Positions 7,661 through 19,200 are shown, numbered from the stretch's first letter. The stretch is DNA of 64,000 nucleotides from Gimesia alba (GCF_007744675.1 NZ_CP036269.1:3017546-3081545), one strand, 5' to 3'. Notes: generated by a model from the letters alone, not told the origin. A program made the numbers and translations.

Positions 7661-10600
7661 TCAATTTCGACTGAAGGTGCGTGGTTGTTCATTCAGGCTT
7701 TGAATAAACTTCCAGATCGCATGGAACTGCTGATGGGCATCTCCTTCCAGAATGGCAGAGATTTTTGTGGTTTTCCCATCGGTAGCCAGCTTGGGCATTT
7801 TGGTTGAGATATCAAATCTTGGCGGATCAAGCACGAACCGGTGATAGTAATCGTCGCGCAGTCGTTCTTTGATATGCACGAAATTGATTCCCAGGGCAAT
7901 TTTAGTTTTGTCATCGCCTAAGGGAAGTTCGTCGCCGACGCCGTGGCATTGACGGCAATCGAGTGCATTTTTTCTGGTGAGCTGATTTCCCAGTGTAATC
8001 ATCTGTGGCGAAACAGCGTCTTTTTCTTCAGAAACTTTTCGAACAGGGGTTGCCGCGATTCCATGTTCGGCGGCCATTCCTGATGCCAGGAAAGAGGCAT
8101 GCGCCGGGAAGTGCGGCATTCTCGATTTGAGCCAGGGACGCGGCCTCCAGGAGACCTCTCCTGCGATAAATGATTTTGACCAGTTCGATTTCAATTTTTC
8201 GCCCGCCCAGGTCAAACTGGGGAGCGCATCGGGGAGCAATCCGGAATCCCCTTCTTCGACCATGATTATCCCGCGCGGGCTTTTTGCGGCATCTCGACTA
8301 TGACAGGCGGCACAATTTAATTGACGCATCCAGCGTTCAGAAACCTCCGCAGGGCTGTGACGCGTCAGGGAATGAGAATGTGTTTTCAGAATGGCCTGGA
8401 GCGCCGTTCGCTGTTGATGGGAAAACGGATAATAAGGGCTTTGAGAGTTGGGATTCCGCTGCTCTGACAGGCAGCCCTTTGAAAGTGAGCTTACTAAAAG
8501 AGGAATACGCCTGGGGGAAACTGTCGCTGGTGATGTGTCTGACAGTGTACCGTGACAGTTAACACAACCCAGCGTTTCGTAATAGAGCTGGTGTCCCCGT
8601 CTGGCTGATCCGGCTGGCAGCAACATGGCGTTTTGGATCTTGCCCTTAGAACTGTCGATGAGATAAAGAGACAGCGCAAGGGCTTCCTGCTGCGTTAATT
8701 TGAAGTCGGGCATCCGACTCCACTGATTGTGCTGGTGTGGTGACCGTAGAAACCGGGTTAACTGTGAAGGGCTAAATTTGCGCTTGACGCGTGCTAAAGA
8801 GTGCCGCTGGTATTCGTCCTCTTCGGGAGAAACAAACTGATGATGACAGTTAATGCATCCCAGCAGTTCATACTTTTGTGCCCCGGATTCAATCAGGGAG
8901 TCGATGTCTGATGCAAGCGAGCTCTCAGGATTGACTGAATCTGAGAACGCTGGTTTTCGTGCTTGCGAAACGAACCAGGCGGTCAGATCAGCCGCCTGTT
9001 GTTTAGCCAGTTTGGAATTGGGGTCGCCGAGCAGAGCCGGCATGTTTGAGTGTTCGCGCAAACTGTGTGGATTCAATAACCAGTGAAACAGCCAGCGCTT
9101 GCTGACCCGGTTGCCAATATTCACGAGGTCCGGAGCGGATTGATTCAAATCCGGCATCGCAGTTGTCGGGAAGCGGTGCATTGTTCCCTGAGAGTCAGAA
9201 ACGATAAATGGGGCGATTTCATTGGGTAGTGAGTGACAGGCAAGACACTTATTGTGCGCGATTAATTCCCGTCCCTGGCGGAGTTGCTGCATACTGACAA
9301 GCTGTGAATGATTGCTCATATGACTTAAGACGCTGGGAAGAACGGGTTCGGCGGCAAAGTTATCACCGCTCCAGAGCAAACGCAGTTTCGCATTTCCGTC
9401 TGCTTTGCTCTGGTAGGCTAATTGGATCTGATTGAAGCCCTTGTTTAAAGTGACGGCCATCGGAGCTTGTTTCGAGAAATCATCACTGTCAATATTCAAA
9501 ATCGGTTGCTGATTGATTTTTACACGGGCGGTTCCGAATCCTTCCAGGCTGAACTGGTAACGTCCTGTCAGGGGTACGCGAAGATAGCTTTCTGCGGTTG
9601 CGGAAAAGGGGCCCGGCTTTAAAAACGGAGTTGGTGCCTCAGAATCAGATACGGACAGGGCGATCATTCTGCCGGCTCGGGCGTCGGTGGTGGGAGGATT
9701 CGACGGATTGTTTTGGCTGAATGTCCAGAGGACACCCGGCTTCAAATGCTGCTGTTGCGCGGTTGTGAGTAACTCTTTGGTCTGATGGCGGGCTAAGCTA
9801 TCGGAGTCCATCTTTTGCGATGAGACCGAGTTGATTGTGTGGTAATAGGTCTGTTTGACCTCCATGCCTGTCTGGGAAGTCAGATGGTATGTGATGCCCA
9901 TCTGCATGACCGGTTTGACACTGGCAAGTTCCAGGAATACGGTCCGCTGATCTGGCAACAACGTGGCAGACAGAACTTCTACTTCGTCGCGTCCCTCGGT
10001 CTGGGGGGACGAAACTTTGAATTCTGGCGAACCGTATTTTTCAGACCAGAGATAATTCCATTGTTCAATCGCGTAGTGATCGGGATTTTCTGCCGCGGTT
10101 CGTTCCAGTGGGTTGGTGAATGTAAGCGCGATTCCGTTCTGCATGGTTTTGACGGCAATGGGTAAGTCAATCGGTTTACCCGTATAACGGACGCGCTGCA
10201 GGCAGCCATCCTGGACCGCGTTGGTGACCCAGCCTTTCAGGCCGCTGACATAAAGCTGACCATCTGCGGGACTGAATCGTCCCCGCATGATTCCTGATTC
10301 AAATTCCAGCGGCAGTGTGAGTGTGCCGCCCTGTGATTGGCCGTGAAGGACTTCGCGCAGTGTGAGTAGAATCTTGCTCTGGCCGTAAGAAAGGTGTAAG
10401 AGCTGCCCTTTGAGCGGCCCCCAGTTTTCGCTGGTCGCCCAGACCTGTCCGCCGCTGGAATTGTCCTGCAGTCGAGGAATCCAACACAGCGGGGGATCGT
10501 AGCCCAGCGGACGGTTTGTAGTGATTTTGGGTCCGCCATAGCCGTAATATCCGCCCGGTTTGACTTCCGCAATGTTAGAAGCGGGAGTCCAGGTTCCCTC

Positions 10601-13600
10601 TTGAGGGGAGGCTGTGATAATATTTCCCGGGCCCATGCCCATGCCGTTTGGGTTACGGAAACCAGAGGCAATGGTGTTGAGTTTTTTCCCATCGCGAGTA
10701 ATCTGCACGACCCCTTTTTGGGCGTGCATGAGATAGAAATTGCCAAAGGAATCGGTTTCGAGGCACGTCACGTAATCATGTCCGCCGACCGAAGTCGGGA
10801 TCATGTTGTTGAAGCATTCATAGAAATCGGCTTCTCCATCCTGGTTTTGATCGTGTAGAATCGTGATCTGGTCTCGCCCCAGGACATAGATCTGATTGTC
10901 AACCACTTTGAGTCCCAATGGTTGAAACAGTCCTGTGGCAAACCGTTTCCATTTCAGTTGCTGCAGGTCATCGTCGACTCCGGAGACCAGCCAGACATCG
11001 CCGTGCACTGTGGAGACAGCCAGATCGCCGTTTTCGAGAAAGTCATGCCCACTGATAAAAAACAGAGCTTTAAACGGGTTTTGGTGGGGAATGGTGATGG
11101 TATCAACGACATACGCCGAGGAATCTTTTCCCAGTGTCCCTTTTGTGGTGAGCGTTTCTTTCCAATGCGGCGGGCCGGGAATCAGCAGCGGTTGTAGAGA
11201 TTTGGTAAACGCAGGCTGATCGGGAGCGACCGGCTTTGTATCTTTTGCAGGACCGGTTTGATAATAAATCGTAAATACACGGGTGACGTTTCGAGGGGGG
11301 ATGACAAAGGCCGCTGTTGGCTTTTTTTTATTGCTGTGGTCGATGGTCGTGCGAATCGCATCCCAGCCGGTGGTGCCGATGAAAAAAGACTTGTTTTTAT
11401 CGGTTGCAGTAAACACATGGGGATGGTCAGTCAATGGTTGCACCTGCTTCGCATCGGCAATATGCAATTTCAGCGCCTGATCACCCGGGCCGATTTCAAA
11501 CGTACGCGTGAAATAAGCATGGTCCTTAGATTTGAGGAACCAGGGAAATTCATACACGGTCGTCTCACCGATGCGATATTCCAGAGTGACGCGATTTTGC
11601 TGCACGTGCGATCCGAGGAACTGGCAGGGCTGTCTTTGATCCCAGCCGGGGCCTTCCTGTGTTGAAAAAAGCATGTTTCCGATGGGAGAAGGCGCTTTGA
11701 TCAGACCGAAGCGTTCGGGGGAGGGTTTCAGGAAGCCGTCCGTCCAGAAGCCGCGTACTTTGCAGTGCTGTGTGTCGTAGCAGATTGTGCCTTCTTCATG
11801 CTCGCCGACGCGAATCGAGAGCCCTTTTTTTACCGGCCCGGTGGGAAGCGGTACCGTGCAGGCGAGCCACTTGCCGATATCGGTTTGTTGCCAGCGATTA
11901 TCGTCGGTGGCGCTGACCGGCTGAGAAAAACCGACCGACTCCTTACCCCAATGATCTTTTTTTTTAGTATCGGCGGCGGGTTTCTGAGAGACAGGGGTTT
12001 TGGTCACAACGGGAACCGGTTTGCCGGAGACCTGGTTCTGTGTCTGGTTCGTTTTTGTCAATTCATCAAAGGGAAAGAGTTGCAGGGACTGGCCATCGGT
12101 TTTCATGGGGTCTGTCGGCACGATGGTAAAGTCGCGCGGACCCTTGGAAAGACGCACGTCGTCAATCAGCCCGTCGGAGCCGATCCGATTCTCGACTAAG
12201 CCTCCAATGCGGATCGTTCCCGAAAGGGCGCCGGTTGATTTTCTTGAGGGAAGTGCGGAATCGAGTTCCTGTTTTCCATCGACAAACAGACGCAGGCGAT
12301 TCGGTTCCAGGATCATGCCGACATAATGCCATTTCTGATCGCAAATATCGATTTTGGTTTTATATTCGCCCCCCTGCCCTGGCAGATAAACGCTGAAGTA
12401 ACCGCTGCGCGCATAAGAATACATTTCCCAGTGCGCGGGTGACGATTTTTCTTCCGATGCCAGAAACACATTAAAGCTGTTTTTTTGATTCAGCTTGACC
12501 CAGCAGTCGGCACTGAGCGGGAGCGGCTGTGATTCCGGTTTGGATGCGATCAAGACAGTGCCTGCATTCGTATTCAGTGCCTGGCCCCATCTTCCGGGGA
12601 CAAGAATGGCCGTTTGTTTTTTGCTGCCGGGCGCGGGTTGAGGGCGTTCAAATTCGTGAATGGGACGCTGGGCCGCCCAGGCGGTGGCGCGGCGTAAGAT
12701 TTCGCAGGCTTCAAACGTGTCGTACGTTTTTTCGCTGTGCCCCAGTAAAGTCTGAAAGATTCGCCCTTTCCCGTAGTGATACGTCCAGGCCAGCGGCTCA
12801 TTTTTTTGGGTCACTTTCGAGTTTGCAGAAATCAAAGGTTCCACGGGCTCTGTCCCGTCCTGACGAAAATAGAGTTCATCGGTGACGGGAAACGTTTTCA
12901 GGTTGTGAGTCAATGGATGTGTGTCATCGGTGACCTGGACTTCAAAATTTCCGAAAGCATCGTGGCCACTTTTGGCGTCCCCTTTGCCGTGATGGTTCCA
13001 GACGCGGCGCACAATTTTACGATATTCGGGCCAGTCGGACTCCCCCGCTTTGGGAAGTGAAAAATGAAATGCCCCATTGGCGAAGTGAATCAGAACCAGA
13101 CCACCGCCGTTCTGGAGATAATTCATAAAGGCGGTACGGGACGCTTGACTCAAAGGGGTGCCGTCGTGCCAGTTGGTATAGTTCTGCACGATGACCTGAT
13201 AATCACTGAGTGTTTTTTTCGAGAGATCTTCAATTTCATTCGACACGTCGACTTTGATACGCGGATCTTTTTCCAGCAGCTCTTTGATGACCGGCGTTGT
13301 TTTTTTCCAGTTGTGCCAGGCATGAGCTTCGTTGCCGGCGAACATTAATACTCGGATGGGGCGGTCGTCCACTAGCGCCGGCGCAGTGCCTTTGATGCCG
13401 GCGAGTGCTGCCGTGATTTCCGCGTGAGTGTAATAGCGGGCCTGCACGCCGATTTCAGGAACCTCAACATTTGCGGTCCAGGCGATGGCGTTCAAGATGA
13501 ATTTTCGAAAGGCGTCATTTTGCCAGTTATCGTAATAGTGTCCGCAGGTGGTGCCGAACCCACGGCCTCCATTCTGGCGTTCCTTAGCCCAGGCGACAAC

Positions 13601-14302
13601 ATTGCCGTTCTCTTTCCGTCCCTTCAATTCCGTGACTTCAAATAGCGGCGTCAGTTTCGGATCGTCGTCTTGAAAACGGAGATTGAAATAAAACTCTTCG
13701 CGTAGCTCGAAATCCTTGATACCGCGACAAGTGGGATGTTCCGGATGGATGAGATGCACGGGGGCTTTGACCGTTTTAATGGCCGAGTACCAGCGCCGCA
13801 GTCCATTTTCTTCCCAGTCGAAATAACCGCCGGACCAGTCCTGGATCTGTTGTGCATATTTGTCGGGAGCGAACGTGGAAAAGTGAAATGTAAGAAAGCC
13901 GCAGCCACGATCGATCTGACGTTGGACCTGTTTTAAATGTTCTGCATTGCCAAAGTGCGGCGCTTCGGCAAACTTGTTTCCGTCCCGTCCGTCCGAAATG
14001 ACCATGATGGTATCGGCGTCATTCAGTGTGCTGGGATCTTCCGGCCAGCCATCCAGATGATATTCGACGCGGACCTGATCTTTCACGTTCGAATTATCCA
14101 GCATGACTTTCAGCAGCTTGACGGACCAGGGGTAGTCATGAATTCCATTGCCTGTGGGACCATGACTCTTGGGGCCGGCAATCAAAACAATTTTACGCTG
14201 TGCCGACGCGGTCTTCTTCTGGGGAGACTCATCCGCCTGTAGTGGGATGACGCTCAAAAAAGACAGGCAGAGCATTGTGCAAATGGATGAAATCGTTTTC
14301 AC
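7661..14302 (-). CDS. Giant secreted ThuA x2 / LamG / propeller / five-haem cytochrome c protein
   Basis: A 2213-residue exported multidomain protein. Order along the chain: signal peptide (KTISSICTMLCLSFLSVIPLQA), a first ThuA-like domain (KIVLIAGPKSHGPTGNG, about 35-280), a second ThuA-like domain (IRVLMFAGNEAHAWHNW, about 315-570), a LamG/concanavalin-like domain (about 600-730), a DUF6797-like region, a beta-propeller of the planctomycete membrane-bound dehydrogenase type (about 1080-1400), a PA14-like sandwich (about 1560-1660), then a C-terminal cytochrome part with five CxxCH sites (CLACH, CINCH, CVNCH, CAACH, CRQCH). ThuA domains are linked to sugar metabolism and the propeller to sugar or alcohol oxidation, so electron transfer from a carbohydrate substrate is a fair inference. 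I place the start at GTG 14302: GAGGAAA lies seven bases upstream and a clean signal peptide follows, whereas the in-frame ATG at 14356 has no ribosome site. The gene is divergent from a sulfatase. Confidence 0.88.
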   Translation of the reverse strand: MKTISSICTMLCLSFLSVIPLQADESPQKKTASAQRKIVLIAGPKSHGPTGNGIHDYPWSVKLLKVMLDNSNVKDQVRVEYHLDGWPEDPSTLNDADTIMVISDGRDGNKFAEAPHFGNAEHLKQVQRQIDRGCGFLTFHFSTFAPDKYAQQIQDWSGGYFDWEENGLRRWYSAIKTVKAPVHLIHPEHPTCRGIKDFELREEFYFNLRFQDDDPKLTPLFEVTELKGRKENGNVVAWAKERQNGGRGFGTTCGHYYDNWQNDAFRKFILNAIAWTANVEVPEIGVQARYYTHAEITAALAGIKGTAPALVDDRPIRVLMFAGNEAHAWHNWKKTTPVIKELLEKDPRIKVDVSNEIEDLSKKTLSDYQVIVQNYTNWHDGTPLSQASRTAFMNYLQNGGGLVLIHFANGAFHFSLPKAGESDWPEYRKIVRRVWNHHGKGDAKSGHDAFGNFEVQVTDDTHPLTHNLKTFPVTDELYFRQDGTEPVEPLISANSKVTQKNEPLAWTYHYGKGRIFQTLLGHSEKTYDTFEACEILRRATAWAAQRPIHEFERPQPAPGSKKQTAILVPGRWGQALNTNAGTVLIASKPESQPLPLSADCWVKLNQKNSFNVFLASEEKSSPAHWEMYSYARSGYFSVYLPGQGGEYKTKIDICDQKWHYVGMILEPNRLRLFVDGKQELDSALPSRKSTGALSGTIRIGGLVENRIGSDGLIDDVRLSKGPRDFTIVPTDPMKTDGQSLQLFPFDELTKTNQTQNQVSGKPVPVVTKTPVSQKPAADTKKKDHWGKESVGFSQPVSATDDNRWQQTDIGKWLACTVPLPTGPVKKGLSIRVGEHEEGTICYDTQHCKVRGFWTDGFLKPSPERFGLIKAPSPIGNMLFSTQEGPGWDQRQPCQFLGSHVQQNRVTLEYRIGETTVYEFPWFLKSKDHAYFTRTFEIGPGDQALKLHIADAKQVQPLTDHPHVFTATDKNKSFFIGTTGWDAIRTTIDHSNKKKPTAAFVIPPRNVTRVFTIYYQTGPAKDTKPVAPDQPAFTKSLQPLLIPGPPHWKETLTTKGTLGKDSSAYVVDTITIPHQNPFKALFFISGHDFLENGDLAVSTVHGDVWLVSGVDDDLQQLKWKRFATGLFQPLGLKVVDNQIYVLGRDQITILHDQNQDGEADFYECFNNMIPTSVGGHDYVTCLETDSFGNFYLMHAQKGVVQITRDGKKLNTIASGFRNPNGMGMGPGNIITASPQEGTWTPASNIAEVKPGGYYGYGGPKITTNRPLGYDPPLCWIPRLQDNSSGGQVWATSENWGPLKGQLLHLSYGQSKILLTLREVLHGQSQGGTLTLPLEFESGIMRGRFSPADGQLYVSGLKGWVTNAVQDGCLQRVRYTGKPIDLPIAVKTMQNGIALTFTNPLERTAAENPDHYAIEQWNYLWSEKYGSPEFKVSSPQTEGRDEVEVLSATLLPDQRTVFLELASVKPVMQMGITYHLTSQTGMEVKQTYYHTINSVSSQKMDSDSLARHQTKELLTTAQQQHLKPGVLWTFSQNNPSNPPTTDARAGRMIALSVSDSEAPTPFLKPGPFSATAESYLRVPLTGRYQFSLEGFGTARVKINQQPILNIDSDDFSKQAPMAVTLNKGFNQIQLAYQSKADGNAKLRLLWSGDNFAAEPVLPSVLSHMSNHSQLVSMQQLRQGRELIAHNKCLACHSLPNEIAPFIVSDSQGTMHRFPTTAMPDLNQSAPDLVNIGNRVSKRWLFHWLLNPHSLREHSNMPALLGDPNSKLAKQQAADLTAWFVSQARKPAFSDSVNPESSLASDIDSLIESGAQKYELLGCINCHHQFVSPEEDEYQRHSLARVKRKFSPSQLTRFLRSPHQHNQWSRMPDFKLTQQEALALSLYLIDSSKGKIQNAMLLPAGSARRGHQLYYETLGCVNCHGTLSDTSPATVSPRRIPLLVSSLSKGCLSEQRNPNSQSPYYPFSHQQRTALQAILKTHSHSLTRHSPAEVSERWMRQLNCAACHSRDAAKSPRGIIMVEEGDSGLLPDALPSLTWAGEKLKSNWSKSFIAGEVSWRPRPWLKSRMPHFPAHASFLASGMAAEHGIAATPVRKVSEEKDAVSPQMITLGNQLTRKNALDCRQCHGVGDELPLGDDKTKIALGINFVHIKERLRDDYYHRFVLDPPRFDISTKMPKLATDGKTTKISAILEGDAHQQFHAIWKFIQSLNEQPRTFSRN

Positions 14303-14619
14303 AATCAGGTTTCCTCTGGAGCACTCGAGTATTTGGGGGAAAGGAAATGCTGGCATGGGTCATTTACTTATGATTGGGGAAAGACTGTTCGGATCAAGAC
14401 TTCAATATTAGCGATAACGAGAACAAAAAACTGCTCAGCAATCGGCTTTTTTTGAATTCCTCTGAAAGTGGTTTCAGAATCAGGGATCAGAGTTTGTTTG
14501 ATCGTTCCATGATACAATCGGCGGGATAGGAATTGCGAGAAGTCTTTTGATCGTTCATGATAGGAACTCTGAATACCAATATTAACTGATTCTGAGTTCA
14601 TTCTTTCCCGGGATTTCTA
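14303..14619. promoter_or_regulatory. Divergent upstream region between the ThuA/cytochrome gene and a sulfatase
   Basis: A 317-bp region between two divergently transcribed genes for exported proteins, so it must hold promoters for both. The only structure I can point to is a perfect dyad: TCTGAAA at 14461-14467 and TTTCAGA at 14472-14478 with a GTGG centre. That symmetry could be an operator or a small hairpin. I could not pick a convincing -35/-10 pair. Confidence 0.45.
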
Positions 14620-16107
14620 ATGAAGATCAAATGCGCTTGCTGGCTGGCTTTGTTTCTATTCGCACCCTTGCTGGAATTGCAATCGGCAGAGAACAAGCAG
14701 ACTGCCAAACCGAATATTCTGGTGATTCTCTGTGACGATCTGGGTTACGGAGATCTGGCCTGCTATGGGCATCCGCAGATCAAGACGCCGCATCTGGATC
14801 AGTTGGCGTCAGAGGGAATGCGGCTGACTGACTGTTACGCGAGTGCGCCCGTTTGTTCTCCTTCCCGTGCCGGTTTGTTGACCGGGAGAACTCCCAATCG
14901 CCTGGGCGTTTACGACTGGATTCCGGAAGGGCATCCGATGCATTTGAAACGGGATGAAGTCACGATGGCGCAACTGCTGAAGAAAGGGGGATACGACACG
15001 GCGCATGTCGGGAAATGGCACTGTAACGGGATGTTCAATTCGAAAGAGCAGCCACAGCCGGGAGATCATGGCTTCCAGCACTGGTTCAGTACACAGAACA
15101 ATGCCCTGCCCACGCATGAGAATCCCAATAACTTTGTGCGTAATGGAAAACCGCTGGGCGAGATCGAAGGGTTCTCCTGCCAGATTGTTGCCGATGAAGG
15201 CATTCGCTGGCTCAAGGAATGGCGCGATCAGGAAAAACCGTTTTTCCTGCATGTCTGTTTTCATGAACCGCATGAGCGCGTCGCTTCGCCGCCGGAGTTG
15301 GTGAAACAGTATCTCGACAAAAGTCGGTATGAGGATCAAGCCCAGTACTTCGCGAATGTCGCCAATATGGATGCTGCTGTCGGGAAATTAATGAAAACGC
15401 TGGATGACTTGAAGATGGCGGACAATACATTGGTGTTCTTCACTTCTGACAACGGTCCCGAGACGTTGAATCGTTATGGGAAAGGTTCGCGGCGTTCGTG
15501 GGGATCGCCGGGAGTGCTGCGCGGGATGAAGCTCCATATTTATGAAGGGGGGATTCGAGTTCCGGGAATCATTCGTTGGCCGGGACGGATTGCGGCGGGA
15601 CAGGAAAATGAGACACCAGTCTGCAGTGTAGATCTGCTGCCCACATTTTGTGAACTGGCGAATGTGGCGGTTCCTCAAAATCGTGCTCTGGACGGGACCA
15701 GTCTCGTGCCTCTGTTTGCCGGGATGGATTTGCAGCGAACAACTCCCCTGTTTTGGAACTATTATCGTGCGAACAGCACGCCGCGAGTTGCCATGCGTGA
15801 AGGAGACTGGAAAGTTGTCGCACACTGGAGCGGTCCGGAAGGGATTATTCCGTTGGGAAATAATGTGAACTCGATTTCGCAGGAGTATATTAAAAATGCC
15901 CGGCTGACGAAATTCGAGCTGTATGATTTGAAGCATGATATCAGCGAACAGCATAATCTGGCCTGGCAGGAGCAGGAACGCTTAAACGGTCTGAAAAAGA
16001 AGCTGATTCAAAAATACACGGCGGTCCAGAAAGAAGGACCGGTCTGGGATACCAAATCTTACGAGCAGACGCGAGAAAAGCGATTGTTTGGAAAACAGGC
16101 GAAATAA
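14620..16107 (+). CDS. Secreted Cys-type sulfatase (arylsulfatase family, S1)
   Basis: A 495-residue S1-family sulfatase. A signal peptide covers the first 22 residues (WLALFLFAPLLELQSA). The metal-binding pair DD is at 39-40 in NILVILCDDLGYGD. The catalytic motif CSPSR starts at C79 and is followed by AGLLTGR, so maturation needs a formylglycine-generating enzyme acting on Cys; none is encoded in the window. Further family landmarks are HVGKWH, FFLHVCFHEPHE and FFTSDNGPE. The enzyme hydrolyses sulfate esters; the substrate, for instance an algal sulfated polysaccharide or N-acetylgalactosamine sulfate, cannot be read from sequence. Length is normal. The amidohydrolase gene follows 164 bp downstream on the same strand. 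Confidence 0.93.
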   Translation: MKIKCACWLALFLFAPLLELQSAENKQTAKPNILVILCDDLGYGDLACYGHPQIKTPHLDQLASEGMRLTDCYASAPVCSPSRAGLLTGRTPNRLGVYDWIPEGHPMHLKRDEVTMAQLLKKGGYDTAHVGKWHCNGMFNSKEQPQPGDHGFQHWFSTQNNALPTHENPNNFVRNGKPLGEIEGFSCQIVADEGIRWLKEWRDQEKPFFLHVCFHEPHERVASPPELVKQYLDKSRYEDQAQYFANVANMDAAVGKLMKTLDDLKMADNTLVFFTSDNGPETLNRYGKGSRRSWGSPGVLRGMKLHIYEGGIRVPGIIRWPGRIAAGQENETPVCSVDLLPTFCELANVAVPQNRALDGTSLVPLFAGMDLQRTTPLFWNYYRANSTPRVAMREGDWKVVAHWSGPEGIIPLGNNVNSISQEYIKNARLTKFELYDLKHDISEQHNLAWQEQERLNGLKKKLIQKYTAVQKEGPVWDTKSYEQTREKRLFGKQAK

Positions 16108-16271
16108 TTTGATCACGGGAGTCGCTTTTCTGAAGGGCGCATCCTTCTGTTTCCCTGAGTATCTGCCTGATTCCCTATTCTCAACGACTGTGGGGGCTGT
16201 TACAGTAAAGCCTCGCGATTGGTTAATTTCTTCGTATTTGACGCTCTCTTTTTAATATCAATGGAACAGTC

Positions 16272-19200
16272 ATGTACTATTTCCGTCTCTTCGGTTTGTT
16301 ACTTCTGGTTAGCATTTCGACTTTTTCACAAAAGGCCTGGGCACAAGCCGAGCGAAATGTGGGCTTTTCGGTCAACGCGTATGCATTGACGGGAGCCAGG
16401 GTTGTGACTCAGCCGGGAACGGTTCTGGAGAATGCGACGGTTTTGATTCGAGACGGTTTGATTGAAGCGGTTGGCACGGAGCTGAAAATTCCCGCCGACG
16501 CAGAAATTATTGATTGCCAGGGGATGCTGATTTATCCCGGTTTCATTGATGCCGCTTCGAGCTCTCTGATTAATAAAGAGGTGAAGGCACCCCAAGTCAA
16601 AGGCAGAAAGGTCGACTTCGGTCGGCATGCGCTGGCGGCAACGCGACCCGATAATCGTAATTATCTCAACCCGGAGTTTCATGCGAATCGGGCAGTGCTG
16701 GAAAAGAAGAACAGTTTTTTAAATCACCAGAAGGCTGGCTTTACTTCAGTGCATCTGCTGCCACAGGGGAAAATTGCCAGTGGTCAGGGAACGCTGATCT
16801 CGACCAGCGAATTTCCTGTCAGGGAATCGACATTGATCGAATCCACAATGGGCTCGTTCCGAATCTATGCACCTCGAGGTAACGTCTATCCGACGACTCT
16901 GATGGGGGCCATGGCGCATCTCAGACAATCGTTTTTGGACACACGGCACTACGAGCAACATTGGGGCTTGTATCAGGATCAGTCTGCGTTTATTAAGCGT
17001 CCGCCGACCGATCCGACCTATGCCGCGTTACTGGAAATTCTGCATGCCAAGAAAATTCCTGTGTTTAAAGCAGACAAACGCGACGAAATTTTACGAACGC
17101 TTGATCTTTGTCAGGAATTTCAAATCAAGCCTATCATTCTCGGGGGCGAGGAAGCGCATCTGTGTGTGGATCGATTGAAGGCCGAATCGGGCGGCGTGAT
17201 CTTCCAATTGAATTTCCCCGAAAAGCCGAAGGTGGAAGAGAAAAAGGAAACCGAAAAACTTTCGGCTGAATTACCGGACCCGCTGCGCGTGCAACAGGAA
17301 AAACTCAAACTCTGGAAAGCACGCATTCAAGGTGTGAGAAAGTTGGCTGAAGGTGGTTTGCCCGTCGCTGTTGCTTCCGAGTCTTTAAAAAATCAAGCGG
17401 CAGATCTGGTCTCTCAATTACGGATTGCGGTGAAAGAAGGAGTCCCGGCAGATCTAGCACTGCGTCTGTTGACGGCGGATGCGGCCAAGCTGTTAGGGAT
17501 AGAGCAACGGCTCGGAACGATTGAAAAAGGGAAACTGGCGCATCTTGTTGTGATGTCGGCTCCCTGGGAACAGAGTGAGTCCAAGGTGCGTTATCTGTTT
17601 GTGGACGGTGCCAAGTTTGATTTTGAGGACAAAACGAAATCAGACAAAGAGAAAGAGAAGAAATCGGACTCCCCCCAGGCAAAGCCGCAGGCACGCGTAG
17701 ATTTAGCCGGAGAATGGGGAGTCGAAATTCAATCGGCACAGGGGAAAGTGATTGGCCAGCTGCATCTCTCTCAGGAGAAAGAAGCCTTACGGGGAACGTT
17801 TTCCAGTGAAAAAGGGGATGGAAAAGTCACCTCGGGAAAAATCGCGAAAGAACAATTTTCTTTCACGGTGGCCATCGGTGCGGGCGAACATTCGATTGAA
17901 CTGCAGTTTAAAGGAACCGTTGCAAAAGATGAGATGAAACCCGAGAAGATTTCGGGGAAATTGAAATCGGCCTTTGGTACGGAAACGAGTTGGTCGGCGA
18001 TTCGTAAAGCAGCGCAGCCCAAGTCAGCGCCCGCCAATCCGATTCAGCTTTCCCTCGAAGGAGACGATGACGGATTGAAGATGCCGGCCACTGGGGCGCT
18101 GGTTGCGCAAAAACCGGATGTGAAACAAAGTCCCCAGACCAAACAGGATTTTCACAAATTCAATACCGAGCTGGAATCCGATCGGGTCAGACGATTTCAA
18201 AAAACGAATGGGAATCTACTGCTTAAAAACGGGATCGTGATTACGGTGACCGGAGAAACGCTGAAGGATGCTTCCATTCTGGTAAAACAGGGAAAGATTG
18301 CCGCGATCGGAAAAGATTTAAAAGTTCCCGCTGGTACAACTGAGATAGATCTCAAAGGTCTGTATGTGATGCCCGGCATTATTGATACGCACAGCCATAT
18401 CATGATTACAGAGGGGATTAATGAATCGTCACAGTCGATTGTGCCTGAGGTGCGGATCAGGGATGTCGTGAATACGGCTGATGTGTCTGAATACCGGGCG
18501 CTGGCCGGCGGTGTGACCGCTGCCCGATTGTTTCATGGTTCTGCAAACGTGATCGGCGGTCAGGATGCGGTCGTCAAATTAAAACATGGTACCACAGCCC
18601 GCGAGCACATTCTGCATGACGCGCCTCAGGGCGTGAAGTTTGCGCTGGGGGAAAATGTGAAGTATCGTACCTCACGCTTCCCGAATACCAGGATGGGCGT
18701 CGAAGCCACGTTGCAGCGGGCGTTTATGGAAGCCGTGGATTACCGCCGTCAGTGGCAGGAGTATGAACAGGCACAAAAAAAACATCCCGACCAGAAGCGG
18801 CTGCCTCCTCGACGCGACCTGCGTCTGGAAGCACTGGCGGATATTGTCAATCATGAAAAATTCATTCACTCGCATTGCTATCGGGCGGATGAAATTCTGA
18901 TGCTGATGCGAGTGGCCTCGCACCTGGGGATTCGCGTCTGGTCGCTGCAGCATGTGCTGGAAGGCTACAAGATTGCTCCGGAAATTCTGGCGCATGGTGC
19001 GAGTTGCAGTACGTTTTCTGACTGGTGGGCCTACAAAATCGAGGCCTTCGATGCGGTGCCTCATAATGCGGCTCTGTTAAATGAAGCCGGTGTGAATACG
19101 GTGATTAAAAGTGACGACTGGGAATTGATTCGTCATTTGTATCTCGAAGCGGCTAAAACAGTCCGGTATGGAAATATGTCGTTCAATGACGCGCTGCGGA

